Positions 31,370 through 40,558 of a stretch of 64,000 nucleotides of DNA are shown here, one piece after another. The stretch covers positions 115,383 through 179,382 of the forward strand of contig DFOA01000033.1 of the NCBI GenBank assembly GCA_002381185.1. Direction: 5' to 3'. A model generated the notes under the pieces. It saw only the letters and a list, made by a program, of their open reading frames with translations. It was not told the DNA's origin and did not search any database. Both the position numbers and the translations under genes were made by a program. How positions within the stretch are numbered: the first letter of the stretch is position 1; every line of letters starts with the position of its first letter. This DNA is from Firmicutes bacterium UBA3553. Its GTDB lineage: Bacteria; Bacillota; Clostridia; Tissierellales; Sedimentibacteraceae.

Positions 31370-33081
31370 ATGAAACTGCAAAGGAAATTAACTATTTTAT
31401 TATCCGGGTTTTTAACTGTAACATTCTGCATAGCCGCAGTTATTATAAGTGTTCGGATTAATGATTATAATCACAGACTGACAAAAAACCTCAGCACGCA
31501 GCTGATAGAATCAAAGGCAAATGAAGCAGGAGCGTGGCTTGCACAAAGAATCAGGGAACTCCATACTATCAGCCGGACACCAACAGTTGTTGCAATGGAA
31601 GAAGAATCATTAAAGAAATATATAACTCAATTGAGCAATGATATGGATTCATATTATGGAAATAATTACGGAACTTTTTCGATTAACCGGTTAAATGGAT
31701 TGGAATATATTACAGAAAATCAGACCATAGATGTATCAGACCGTGATTACTATAAAGAAATATTGGTTTCAAATGCGGAATATGTTATAAGCAAGCCTGT
31801 AATATCAAAGACAGATCAAAGCCTGATTACTGTTGCCTGCTATCCAATATTTAATGATTCATCAGAAAAAATCGGATTTGTTGCAGCCGCCATTTCATTG
31901 AAGAAATTGACAGAGCTTACAGGCAATCTGTCCTTTTATAACGGAAAATCTATGATTTTGGATAGTTCCGGTTCAATTTACACACATATGGATGCTGATA
32001 TATCCGGTTCTTTTAAACAAAATATTATTGAACATATTCCTGACAATTCGGACATGAGCATAACATTTCAAGATATGAGAGAAAACAACAAAGATTATGT
32101 GGTGTTTTATGCACCCATACCGAACAGCCCAAGCTGGTTTCTATGTACTGTCGTGCAAAGGACCGAATTATATAAAGACACGGCCATGTTGACAAATTCT
32201 CTTATCAGCATTTGGTTTTTACTTTTGTTCGTGGCAATCAGCATAAGTTATTTTATAAGCAAATTAGCCACAAAAAGAATTCGGATTCTGAGCAATGCAA
32301 TGCTGGATGTGCGTAACGGCAGGCTTGAGACCAGTATTACCTTGAACGGTGATGATGAACTGTCAAATCTTGCAGATGATTTCAACGGAATGGTGGTTGA
32401 AATTAAAAAACTGATGAATAAAGTTTATCAACAGCAAAAAGAAGAACGGCAGAGAGAAATGCAGGTGCTGCAATCTCAAATTAATCCTCACTTTTTATAT
32501 AATACATTAGATACATTGCAATGGAAGGCGTTGGAATATGATGCCGTAGAATTGTCTGAGCTGATTGTATCTCTTTCTTCGTTCTTCAGGGTTTCTTTAA
32601 GCAAGGGAAAAGAATTTATCAGCCTTGAAAAAGAGCTGAAACATGTAAAAAATTATCTTGTAATACAGCAGTTTCGCTATAGAGATATTTTAGATTACAA
32701 TATAAACTGTGATCCAAATCTGTATTCGTATCAGCTTCCGAAAATTATAATTCAGCCACTTGTGGAAAATGCAATTTATCATGGCATTAAGCCAAAACTT
32801 ACCCGGGTACTATTACAATAAATGTCTTTGAAGAAAAAGAAACGATAAATATAGTTGTGGAAGATGATGGAGTCGGAATTCCTGATGATAAGCTGAGGAG
32901 AATAAGAAAAAATTTGGAAGAGCACTTAACAGGCAACAATTACGGTTTATACAACGTAAGCAGAAGAATATATCTGCATTTTGGGTATGATTGCGGATTA
33001 ACAATAGACAGCACGGAAAATCAAGGAACAAGCATAACTATGAAGATTTCAAAGATAATGGAGGAAGATACAGATGTGTAA
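31370..33081 (+). pseudogene. Sensor histidine kinase (YesM type), frameshifted
   Basis: Two ORFs (31370-32821, 483 residues; remainder in another frame to 33081) together make one kinase of about 570 residues. It has an N-terminal membrane helix, an extracellular Cache-like sensor (about residues 35-280), a second helix, a HAMP domain, then LQSQINPHFLYNTLDTLQW with the phospho-acceptor His. The ATPase N-box (LVENAIYHG) is in the first frame. EDDGVGIPDD and NNYGLYNVSRRI are in the second. Reading changes at 32805-32807 (accCGGGtac): one extra G would restore K-L-T-R-G-T-I-T-I. It is either a disabled gene or a one-base sequence error in a G-run. It overlaps the response regulator by 8 bases. 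Confidence 0.8.
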
Positions 33082-33829
33082 AATTATTATATGTGATGAT
33101 GAGCCTACAATACGAAACGGGTTAAAGAATCTTATTGAATCTGCCAATCCAAAGTTTAAAGTATCCGGTTTGGCAGGCAACGGATTTGAAGCATGTAAAT
33201 TGATAAATGAAGTAAAGCCGGAAATAGTGCTGATGGATATAAATATGCCCGGATTGAACGGACTAGAGGTTATCCGGGAGATTTCCCCAGTATCGCCGCT
33301 TACTAAATTTATTATTATTTCAGGCTACGATGAATTTCAGTATGCTCAAAAAGCCATTCAATTAAAGGCATATGATTATTTGCTAAAGCCAATAAACAAA
33401 GAAAATTTGTTTGTTGTTATTGAAAATGCATTAAATTTATATACAAAAGAAAAAAATGCATTTGCGGATAATGTATCCTGTGAGAATCTGGGCTTAGCAG
33501 AAGAATCAATAAATTTTATATATAAAAATTACAATGATAGCGAACTTACACTCAAAAGCATGGCATCACAACTTCATGTAAGTGAATCATACCTCACAAG
33601 AATCATAAAAAAGAAAGCGAACACGAGCTTTTCAGATGTTCTTACAAAGGTCAGAATGGAAGCTGCAATATCACTTATACTTTCGAATGCTTCATTAACC
33701 AGCCTGGAGATATCAGAAAGAGTGGGTTATAAGAGTCAGCATTACTTTTGTAAGGTTTTTAAAGACTATACGGGCATGACACCTACCAGCTATAAGAAAA
33801 ATTATGATATGAAGATAAAAGCTGATTAA
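33074..33829 (+). CDS. AraC-type response regulator (YesN type)
   Basis: A 251-residue regulator. The receiver domain has acidic residues in IICDDEPT, phospho-acceptor Asp55 (VLMDINMPG), the switch Ser in IIISGYDEF and Lys in YLLKPIN. The C-terminal AraC domain (about 155-245) has two HTHs: LTLKSMASQLHVSESYLTRIIKKK and TSLEISERVGYKSQHYFCKVFKDYTGMTPTSY. It is the partner of the overlapping kinase. The divergent flavolipoprotein gene is the nearest likely target, perhaps controlled by an extracellular carboxylate sensed by the kinase. Confidence 0.92.
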   Translation: MCKIIICDDEPTIRNGLKNLIESANPKFKVSGLAGNGFEACKLINEVKPEIVLMDINMPGLNGLEVIREISPVSPLTKFIIISGYDEFQYAQKAIQLKAYDYLLKPINKENLFVVIENALNLYTKEKNAFADNVSCENLGLAEESINFIYKNYNDSELTLKSMASQLHVSESYLTRIIKKKANTSFSDVLTKVRMEAAISLILSNASLTSLEISERVGYKSQHYFCKVFKDYTGMTPTSYKKNYDMKIKAD

Positions 33830-33835
33830 GAAAAA

Positions 33836-33855
33836 TGGCGGGATGATACCCGCCA
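33836..33855 (-). terminator. Terminator after hflC
   Basis: TGGCGGG and CCCGCCA arms around a 6-base loop; on the minus strand TTTTTC follows. It lies between convergent genes and may work weakly on the plus strand too. Confidence 0.7.
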
Positions 33856-33878
33856 CAATGCTTCCTTTTGTTATGTTA

Positions 33879-34769
33879 TTAATTTCCGTTTAATACCTTG
33901 ACTATGAAGTTATCTGCAGGCAATATAATGGTTTTATCGCCCTGCATTGTTGTTTTTAATGCTTCAAGGCTTCTGATGAACTCATAGTATTGAACCCTGT
34001 CCTCAGTTGAGTAGGCAGCTGCTATTATTTTCATAAATTCGCTTTCACCCTGGCCTTTTAATTCTTCAGCGGTTGCTTTGGCCTTTGACAATAAAATTCC
34101 TACTTCTTTGTCGGTTTCATTAACAACCTTGCTTGCTTCCAGATTTCCATCTGCTCTGTAACTTTCTGCCATTTGGGTTCTTTCAGAAATCATTCTGCTA
34201 TACACGGCTGTTTCATTGTCCTTTGGGAGGTCAAGCCGTTTTATTTCAACCGCAATTGTGGAAACACCGTAATTTTTAAGCTGAGCGTTAACCATGTCAG
34301 TAATTATTGTATTAACATCATCAATTGAGCTGTTGTCAGAGTTTATAACATCTGTTTGATTCATGGTTCCTAAAGTGTTTTTAACAGCATTGTACACCAC
34401 TGCATCTATGCGGTTTTCCATTTCAGAAATTCTGCTGACTGTTCTCATAAATGTAACAGGATCATCTATTTGCCATACTGCAAAATTATCAACTACAAGG
34501 GTTTTTTTATCTCCTGTCAGAACTTCTGAGGGAGGAATATCGTACATCATTCTGTATTGAGGTATTTTTTCCACCTTATCAAGCATAGGAACTTTAAAAT
34601 GCAAACCTGCAGTGTCCCGTATTTTTTCAAATCTTGAAAAACGGGTTATATAAGCATATTCATTTTCTTTTACAACATATGCTGTATTTGTAAATGTAAT
34701 AATCAATAAAATCAGTATTAATATTTTAAGAACAGAACCTAACTTTCCTCTTTTCTTAGTTTCCTGCAT
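33879..34769 (-). CDS. hflC: HflC-like SPFH protein, regulator of membrane protease FtsH
   Basis: A 296-residue protein. A short basic start is followed by one membrane helix (KILILILLIITFTNTAYVV), then the SPFH/band-7 domain: EYAYITRFSRFEKIRDTAGLHFKVPMLDKVEKIPQYRMMYD. A coiled-coil-prone stretch around residues 190-245 (ETAVYSRMISERTQMAESYRADGNLEASKVV) is typical of HflC. With HflK it forms a large cage around FtsH at the membrane and modulates protein quality control. It overlaps hflK in a TAATG junction, so the pair is coupled. Confidence 0.93.
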   Translation of the reverse strand: MQETKKRGKLGSVLKILILILLIITFTNTAYVVKENEYAYITRFSRFEKIRDTAGLHFKVPMLDKVEKIPQYRMMYDIPPSEVLTGDKKTLVVDNFAVWQIDDPVTFMRTVSRISEMENRIDAVVYNAVKNTLGTMNQTDVINSDNSSIDDVNTIITDMVNAQLKNYGVSTIAVEIKRLDLPKDNETAVYSRMISERTQMAESYRADGNLEASKVVNETDKEVGILLSKAKATAEELKGQGESEFMKIIAAAYSTEDRVQYYEFIRSLEALKTTMQGDKTIILPADNFIVKVLNGN

Positions 34770-35833
34770 TAGTTCCCACCTCCCGTAGTTTCTGCGGATT
34801 CAGAAAAGCTTTTAAGTGGCAATAATTTTTGTACTCCGCCTTCTGATGAATCGACATATACTGTTACGCCGGGCAATATTTCCTCTATGGCTTCCAGATA
34901 CATTCTTGTCCTGGTGATGTCCTTATTCTTGGCATACTCTGTGTACATTGCATTGAACCTTGCTACTTCACCCGTAGCCTCATTAATTTTGGCCTCTCTG
35001 TAGGATTCTGCTTCCCTGATTAATTTATCTGCATCACTTTCAGCTGCGGGAAGGGTTTTGTTTTTATAAGTCAGTGCTTCGTTTATCCTTGTTTCTTTTT
35101 CCTGTTTGGCGGTTTCCACTTCTTTAAATGCTTTGATTACATCTGCTGTGGGAGGCTCGCTGTCCTGAATTTTTACATCTAATATCTGCACGCCTAAATC
35201 GTAATTTTCTAATTTATTTATTATTTTATTCTTTATTTCTGCCTGTATAATTGACTTTTCGGTTGTCAGTACCCCGTCCACTTTCTTTGAGCCTATTATG
35301 CTTCTTGCAGATGACTGAGATATCATCTTAAGTATTTGAGCAGGTTCATCAGAATTATACAAGAACTTTACAGGGTCCGAAATCTTCCATTCTATAAAGA
35401 AGTCTATATTAACAATGTTAAAGTCCCCTGTTATCATTTTTGCCTCATCTGCAACAGTGGAGTCTTTATATCCTTCAGTTTCATTTCCGCTTGAATAACC
35501 AATCTGTAATTTTTGCGTTCTATTTACAGCCACCTTAGTAACATTTTGTACTGGTGATGGAAGTTTAAAGTGCAGTCCTGCTGTTTCAACGCTTGTTACC
35601 TTGCCCAATGTTGTTACAACGGCCTGTTCTGCTTCTTCTACTGTATATTGACAAGACATTATAGCAAAGATTGCTATAACCACTAAAGGCAGCAGCAGTA
35701 TTCCCTTTAAATTTCTTCTCTTTTTCGGAGGCTTCTCACCAATGTCCTGACCGGTAAATTCATGCTGGTTTTTAAAATTACCTGCTTTGTTAATCAAACT
35801 TAGTAATCTTCCTATTAAATCTTTAATTTCCAT
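34769..35833 (-). CDS. hflK: HflK-like SPFH protein, partner of HflC
   Basis: A 354-residue protein. The cytosolic N-terminal ~45 residues lack the long Gly-rich tail of proteobacterial HflK. One membrane helix follows (GILLLPLVVIAIFAIMSC), then the band-7 domain EQAVVTTLGKVTSVETAGLHFKLPSPVQNVTKVAVNRTQKL. A long helix-forming region (about 225-315) has AKQEKETRINEALTYKNKTLPAAESDADKLIREAESYREAKINEA. Forms the HflKC assembly with the next gene. The operon promoter lies at 35871-35899 on the minus strand. Confidence 0.93.
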   Translation of the reverse strand: MEIKDLIGRLLSLINKAGNFKNQHEFTGQDIGEKPPKKRRNLKGILLLPLVVIAIFAIMSCQYTVEEAEQAVVTTLGKVTSVETAGLHFKLPSPVQNVTKVAVNRTQKLQIGYSSGNETEGYKDSTVADEAKMITGDFNIVNIDFFIEWKISDPVKFLYNSDEPAQILKMISQSSARSIIGSKKVDGVLTTEKSIIQAEIKNKIINKLENYDLGVQILDVKIQDSEPPTADVIKAFKEVETAKQEKETRINEALTYKNKTLPAAESDADKLIREAESYREAKINEATGEVARFNAMYTEYAKNKDITRTRMYLEAIEEILPGVTVYVDSSEGGVQKLLPLKSFSESAETTGGGN

Positions 35834-35870
35834 GGCCTCTCCTTATATAAATTTATGGATAACTTAATCT

Positions 35871-35899
35871 ATTATATACCCGTTATTATTTTTATACAA
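35871..35899 (-). promoter_or_regulatory. Sigma-A promoter of hflKC
   Basis: Minus strand: -35 TTGTAT (35899-35894), 17-base spacer, -10 TATAAT (35876-35871). Confidence 0.65.
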
Positions 35900-35907
35900 T
35901 AATAAAC

Positions 35908-35933
35908 CAGCCGCATTTATTGAAATGCGGCTG
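35908..35933 (-). terminator. Terminator of the FMN-binding lipoprotein gene
   Basis: CAGCCGCATTT and AAATGCGGCTG arms with a 4-base loop; TTTATTATT follows on the minus strand. It lies just upstream of the hflK promoter. Confidence 0.75.
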
Positions 35934-35955
35934 ATTTTATGTGCATAAGGTTATG

Positions 35956-36501
35956 TTATTTTGCGTTTTTAGCTGCTGCAACAATTGCTTCAAGATATCC
36001 GTGAGTATCTACTAATGTTGCTCCGCTTACTACATCAAGTATTTGAGTATTATCATTTTTGCTTAGAGTGTCTTCTAACTCAGCTATTGTTTTGCCTACT
36101 ACAAATTGTTGAATTTCGTCCCAAGATGTATCAAGACGTTTTGTTGCTTTTGCTTCTTCAGCCATATGTTCGCTGTAGTAGTCAGCATTTGCTCTCTTTG
36201 ATGCTAAAACTTTTGTAGGGTCTGCATAATTTTGTCCAAAATCTTTGTCAGAGTTTGGAACGCCTGTTGCTACATCAGTTCCCATAAATTGATAATCATC
36301 CAATGATGCACCGGCAATTTTGTCTCCCTGCATTGCTACTACTGCAACAGTAAAGCATTTTGTGCCATGTGCCGCATATTCGGCCCTGCCCATTTTAACA
36401 GGCTCAGCAGTTCCGCTTCCTGACGGTGCAGGTGATGTTGCGCAGGCTGCTAAACTTAGAGCCATACAAATTACTAAAGTTAAACATAAAATTCTTTTCA
36501 T
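35956..36501 (-). CDS. Small secreted FMN-binding lipoprotein
   Basis: A 181-residue lipoprotein with signal peptide ending SLAAC (Cys19) and a Ser/Gly/Pro linker. The body contains FTVAVVAMQGDKIAGASLDDYQFM, and near the C-terminus D-V-V-S-G-A-T, the ApbE flavinylation motif seen also in the flavolipoprotein at 29471. Such one-domain proteins resemble PplA-type electron carriers of flavin-based extracellular electron transfer. It has its own promoter and terminator. No ApbE gene is in the window. Covalent FMN is predicted, not shown. Confidence 0.75.
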   Translation of the reverse strand: MKRILCLTLVICMALSLAACATSPAPSGSGTAEPVKMGRAEYAAHGTKCFTVAVVAMQGDKIAGASLDDYQFMGTDVATGVPNSDKDFGQNYADPTKVLASKRANADYYSEHMAEEAKATKRLDTSWDEIQQFVVGKTIAELEDTLSKNDNTQILDVVSGATLVDTHGYLEAIVAAAKNAK

Positions 36502-36905
36502 TTCAAAAGTCCTCCCTCAAGTGTAATTATAATATTTACCATTTAAATTATATTGTAAATTTGACAATATTGCAACAATAATATATTAAGTATTTGTAAG
36601 TTTTGCTGTTTTTTATTTACTAACCATAAAAATGTGTTGGTATTGGCATCGTTGTAACTTTAAAGGGTTGATAAAATATATACAATTATTTAATATTTGT
36701 CACGAAATATTTAGTAATTGTAATTTCGCATATTGATTCCTTCTGCATTGGAGTGTATTTTGAAAGTTCATCTTCATTCTTTTTTAATAAACAAAGTAAA
36801 AATTTATGCATATATTGATTAATAGAAATTAATTTTTCATGCAGAAAGAATATTTATTTATTCTGTTTTATTTATGTATGACATAAATAGAAATGAGGAG
36901 ATAGT
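36502..36905. other. AT-rich divergent intergenic region
   Basis: A minus-strand promoter for the FMN lipoprotein is clear: -35 TTGCAA (36575-36570), 17 bases, -10 TATAAT (36552-36547). The remaining ~320 bases to the peptidoglycan-binding gene are very AT-rich with no convincing ORF, hairpin or sigma-A promoter. A sporulation-sigma promoter would fit the downstream gene, but I could not align one with confidence. Confidence 0.5.
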
Positions 36906-38345
36906 ATGCATCCTTTGAAAAAATCTAAAAAAGATAATATAAATGCATTACAGCTGAGTCAATTACCTACATCAGGCATTGTTACCATACCTACCACAAT
37001 AACTGTTCATTTGGGAAGCCCTGATGAAGAAGCAGAAAATATCACGGTTCCTTATCTTGAATATATTAAAAACGTAGGGTCCAGTGAGCTTTATCCCACA
37101 TGGCCGGAGGATGCATTGAGAGCTAATATTCATGCAATTACATCGGTGGCCATGAACAGAATATATACCGAGTGGTACAGAGCCAGGGGATTTGATTTTG
37201 ATATAACTAATTCAACTCAGTATGATCAGGCATTTGTCCCGAATAGGGGTATATTTGATACAATAAGTGATATAGCTGATGAAATTTTTACGCAGTACAT
37301 AGTCAGGGAGGGGCAGATACAGCCTTTATTTGCTCAGTTTTGCGATGGTAGGGTTTCCCAATGCAACGGATTGCAGCAATGGGGTACTGTTGATCTGGCC
37401 AATGCCGGCTATACGCCTATTGAAATATTAAGATATTATTATGGAGAAGATATTGACATAGTTACAGATGCCCAAGTCGGCTATGTTACAGAATCATATC
37501 CCGGAGAACCGTTGATGCTGGGCGACTCAAGCATGGATGTGCTTACAATTCAGTATAGTTTGGACAGAATAAGATTAAACTATCCTGCATTGCCGCAGAT
37601 AGAACAAATCAGCGGATATTTTGATGAATCAACTGAAGCTGCTGTAATGGCGTTTCAAAGTGTGTTTAATCTTCCGGTTACAGGTGTCGTTGATCAGGCA
37701 ACCTGGTACATGATAAGAAATATTTATGTTGCGGTTACAAGGCTTGCTGAACTGACTGCACAAGGAATAACGCTGAGCCAGCTGACCGGAATAACAATAG
37801 AAACATATCTCGAAGGTGACATTCGCCCCAGGGTTGACCTGATTCAATATGCACTTAATGTTTTATCAGCATATTATCCTACAATTGAAGGAGTTGCTAT
37901 AACTGGAGTCTTTGATGAGCAAACGAGGCAGGCAGTAATAGAATTTCAGAAAACAGTGAATCTTGAACCTACAGGCGTGGTTGACAGCGCAACATTCGAA
38001 GCATTGACAGCCAGTCTTTTTGGAATTCTTGATACATTGACTCCTGAAGCTGTTTATCTTCCCACTATCCGATGGCCGGGAATTGTTTTTTATCCTGGTG
38101 ATGAGAATCCAAACATATATATAATTCAGGAAATGCTATCCTATATTTCATTGGTAATTCCGGTTATTCCTTATATTGAACCGAGTGGCGTTCTTGATGC
38201 TTCTACGCAGCAAGCTGTGAGAACATTTCAAAGTACCCAGGGTATTGAACCGACAGGAATAATTGATGAGGAAACCTGGAATTCTATTGTAGATGTATAC
38301 AGACAGCAAAGGTTTGGAACTGTGTCCGGTCTGCCTCCGATTTAA
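36906..38345 (+). CDS. Peptidoglycan-binding, SpoIID-like sporulation/cell-wall protein
   Basis: A 479-residue protein without an obvious signal peptide. The first ~200 residues resemble the SpoIID/LytB-type domain: VTVPYLEYIKNV-like opening, ALRANIHAITSVAMNRI, and CNGLQQWGTVDLANAGYTPIEILRYYYG. Three peptidoglycan-binding-type-1 repeats follow (around 205-270, 300-370 and 395-465), each with the pattern G-x-F-D-x-x-T-x-x-A-V-x-x-F-Q and TGVVD. These bind cell wall or spore cortex. The absence of a signal peptide is common in proteins made in the mother cell. A role in spore cortex or coat is inferred. Confidence 0.75.
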   Translation: MHPLKKSKKDNINALQLSQLPTSGIVTIPTTITVHLGSPDEEAENITVPYLEYIKNVGSSELYPTWPEDALRANIHAITSVAMNRIYTEWYRARGFDFDITNSTQYDQAFVPNRGIFDTISDIADEIFTQYIVREGQIQPLFAQFCDGRVSQCNGLQQWGTVDLANAGYTPIEILRYYYGEDIDIVTDAQVGYVTESYPGEPLMLGDSSMDVLTIQYSLDRIRLNYPALPQIEQISGYFDESTEAAVMAFQSVFNLPVTGVVDQATWYMIRNIYVAVTRLAELTAQGITLSQLTGITIETYLEGDIRPRVDLIQYALNVLSAYYPTIEGVAITGVFDEQTRQAVIEFQKTVNLEPTGVVDSATFEALTASLFGILDTLTPEAVYLPTIRWPGIVFYPGDENPNIYIIQEMLSYISLVIPVIPYIEPSGVLDASTQQAVRTFQSTQGIEPTGIIDEETWNSIVDVYRQQRFGTVSGLPPI

Positions 38346-38410
38346 TAAATATAAGTTTAAAACTCCCTCAATGAAGGTATAATATAAGTAATACATAGAG
38401 GGAGCTTATT

Positions 38411-38782
38411 ATGAAAAAATACAAATCGTTAATAATCGGAATAATTATAGCAGTAATGTCGTTTGTTCTTATTTATACAGGAATGATGGCGGTAAGCGGA
38501 AGAGATATTTCTGATAATATTTTGCCTTATGCTGTGGTATCAATAGCTCTTGGCCTTGTAATGGCTGTTTTTCACCACTATAAGTTTAAATATGCATTTT
38601 ATATTTTGCTGACTGGAACAATAGTCGGTTTTTTTGAAATGTTCCGGAATTTTATGTCAGATTTAAACGGCTGGGAAGAGCTGGCCGGGATAATATCATT
38701 GATGTTCTGGGTGGCGGCAGGATTTTTTGTTGGTATAATTGTTCAAGTTCTAAGTTATTTGTATAAAAAATATAAAAGATAA
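38411..38782 (+). CDS. Small four-helix membrane protein of unknown function
   Basis: A 123-residue protein with four hydrophobic segments and a basic C-terminus (YLYKKYKR). No motif recognised. The ribosome site GAGGGAG (38398-38404) is an exact complement of CTCCCTC at 38363-38369, although a TATAAT near 38379 between them may start the transcript after the upstream arm. The stop is 12 bases before the start of the next gene, so they may share a message. Confidence 0.6.
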   Translation: MKKYKSLIIGIIIAVMSFVLIYTGMMAVSGRDISDNILPYAVVSIALGLVMAVFHHYKFKYAFYILLTGTIVGFFEMFRNFMSDLNGWEELAGIISLMFWVAAGFFVGIIVQVLSYLYKKYKR

Positions 38783-38794
38783 ATGGAGGTAATT

Positions 38795-39826
38795 ATGTCA
38801 AGGCTTTTTTCAAACTACATAATCAAAGATTTAGAATTAAAAAACAGAATTGTTATGGCACCTATGTGCATGTATTCTGCAGAAGATGATGCAAAAGCAA
38901 AGGAGTGGCATTTGCTGCATTATGCAACAAGAGCTGTGGGCGGTGTCGGTTTGATAATACAGGAAGCAACAGCGGTGGAAGCAAGAGGAAGAATTACTGC
39001 AAATGATTTGGGCATATGGGATGATTCTCAAATAGAGGGACTAAAGAAAATTTCGGATACATGCAGGAAATACGGTGCAAAAATGGGAATTCAGCTTGGC
39101 CATGCAGGAAGAAAGTGCGAAGCAGAGGGCGAGAGAATAATAGCGCCAAGTTCTATAGCGTTCAGTGATGAATACAGAGTACCAAATGAAATGACCAAGG
39201 CGGAAATAAACGAAGTAACACAAGCATTTAAGGATGCCGCAGGCAGATGTGCCGAAATTGGATATGATATAATAGAAATTCATGGAGCTCATGGCTATTT
39301 GATAAATGAATTCTTATCACCTTTAACAAACACGAGGACTGATGAATATGGTGGAAGCAAGGAAAACAGGGCAAGGTTTTTAAAAGAGATAATCCGGGCT
39401 GTAAGGGAAGAGTGGCCTGGAGAAAAGCCTCTGATGCTCAGGGTTTCGGCAGAGGATTACGTTGATGAAGGAAACCATCCGGAGGATTTAGCCGAGCTGA
39501 TTAATTTTGTTAAGGATGAAGGAGTTGATCTGGTAGACGTAAGTTCAGGTGGTGTGGCAGACATTGCACCAAAAGCATTCCAGGGTTATCAGGTTAAGTT
39601 TGCCGAAATAATTAAGGAAAGAACAAATATTCCGGTTATTGCCGGCGGTTTAATAATCGAACCTCATATGGCTGAAGAAATATTGCAAAACAGAAGAGCT
39701 GATTTAGTTTTCTTTGGAAGAGCACTGTTAAGAAATCCGTATTGGGCTCTATATGCAGACCAGGAGCTCAGCAACATAGCAATATGGCCAAAACAATACG
39801 AGAGAGCAAGACTCAGAAAAAGATAA
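38795..39826 (+). CDS. Old-yellow-enzyme family NADH:flavin oxidoreductase (YqjM-like)
   Basis: A 343-residue FMN TIM barrel from the ATG with GGAGG 5 bases upstream. FMN and active-site features: RIVMAPMCMYSAED (the Cys typical of YqjM-type enzymes), GLIIQEATAVEARGRI, IQLGHAGRKC, DIIEIHGAHGYLINEFLSPLTNTRTDEYGGSKENRARF and FFGRALLRNPYW. It reduces activated C=C bonds of enals, enones or nitro compounds with NAD(P)H; the true substrate is unknown. No Fe-S domain is attached, unlike 2,4-dienoyl-CoA reductase. Confidence 0.93.
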   Translation: MSRLFSNYIIKDLELKNRIVMAPMCMYSAEDDAKAKEWHLLHYATRAVGGVGLIIQEATAVEARGRITANDLGIWDDSQIEGLKKISDTCRKYGAKMGIQLGHAGRKCEAEGERIIAPSSIAFSDEYRVPNEMTKAEINEVTQAFKDAAGRCAEIGYDIIEIHGAHGYLINEFLSPLTNTRTDEYGGSKENRARFLKEIIRAVREEWPGEKPLMLRVSAEDYVDEGNHPEDLAELINFVKDEGVDLVDVSSGGVADIAPKAFQGYQVKFAEIIKERTNIPVIAGGLIIEPHMAEEILQNRRADLVFFGRALLRNPYWALYADQELSNIAIWPKQYERARLRKR

Positions 39827-39846
39827 TGATGTGTACGGGACTGCTT

Positions 39847-39875
39847 TTGATTTTTTATGTTTAAGCATATAAAAT
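39847..39875 (+). promoter_or_regulatory. Sigma-A promoter for the helical protein at 39913
   Basis: -35 TTGATT (39847-39852), 17-base spacer, -10 TAAAAT (39870-39875). Confidence 0.55.
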
Positions 39876-39912
39876 TTGCTAATAATATAAAAAACAAAGG
39901 AGGTTGTTTAAA

Positions 39913-40356
39913 TTGGGCAACAGTCAAAATACAGCAGATTTTTTATCAGAAATTTATCGCGGAGCAAAAATGGGCATAGAAACAATTGACAGACTTTTAA
40001 CTAAAGTAAATGATAATAAAATATATGACGAGCTTAAATATCAGATGAGAAGCTATGAAGAAATTGCCGATGAAGCTTACAATGAGCTGATAAAAAGAGA
40101 CAATGAACCAAAGGAAATTTCGCCGTTAAATAGATTAAGCGCCAGAATGAGCATAGGAATCAACACATTAATCAGCAACAAGACATCTCATGTGGCTGAT
40201 ATGCTCATAAAGGGCAATACCATGGGAGTAAACGGTATTTCAGAAAGCCTGAAATCTCATACAGATGCAGATCCGGCTATACAAGGGTTGGCAGAAAGAT
40301 TCATTAATCTGGAAAAAGATAATATTGAAAGGTTAAAAAGGTTTTCGCAGGAATAA
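39913..40356 (+). CDS. Soluble all-helical protein, DUF2383/ferritin-like
   Basis: A 147-residue protein that probably starts at TTG 39913, 9 bases after AAAGGAGG; no ATG is well placed. It is predicted almost entirely helical: DFLSEIYRGAKMGIETIDRLLTKVNDNKIYDELKYQMRSYEEIADEAYNELI, then a second pair of helices ending AERFINLEKDNIERLKRFSQE. The four-helix layout resembles DUF2383/ferritin-like proteins, without a full set of Glu/His metal ligands. Function unknown. Terminator at 40444. Confidence 0.6.
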   Translation: MGNSQNTADFLSEIYRGAKMGIETIDRLLTKVNDNKIYDELKYQMRSYEEIADEAYNELIKRDNEPKEISPLNRLSARMSIGINTLISNKTSHVADMLIKGNTMGVNGISESLKSHTDADPAIQGLAERFINLEKDNIERLKRFSQE

Positions 40357-40443
40357 AAGCCGTCGAAATCACAAAAAATTACTATTGCAATAGAATAATG
40401 GAAATAATTAATTGGACATAATTATAAAAGTCCTCGGTTAAGG

Positions 40444-40467
40444 GCACTCTAAATAGAGTGCTTTTTT
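40444..40467 (+). terminator. Rho-independent terminator
   Basis: GCACTCTA-AA-TAGAGTGC followed by six T residues. Confidence 0.85.
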
Positions 40468-40558
40468 GAATTAATAAAATTGTTTATTTGTAATACAATG
40501 ATGGTATATTAATTATTACTACTAATTGGTTATATTAATTGAAAGGGAGTAAAGACCG

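Noticed and set aside
36640..36690. Possible sigma-54 -24 element (TTGGCAT) near 36655
   Set aside because: The -12 position reads TAAC rather than a GC-containing element, so the required GG-N10-GC spacing is absent.
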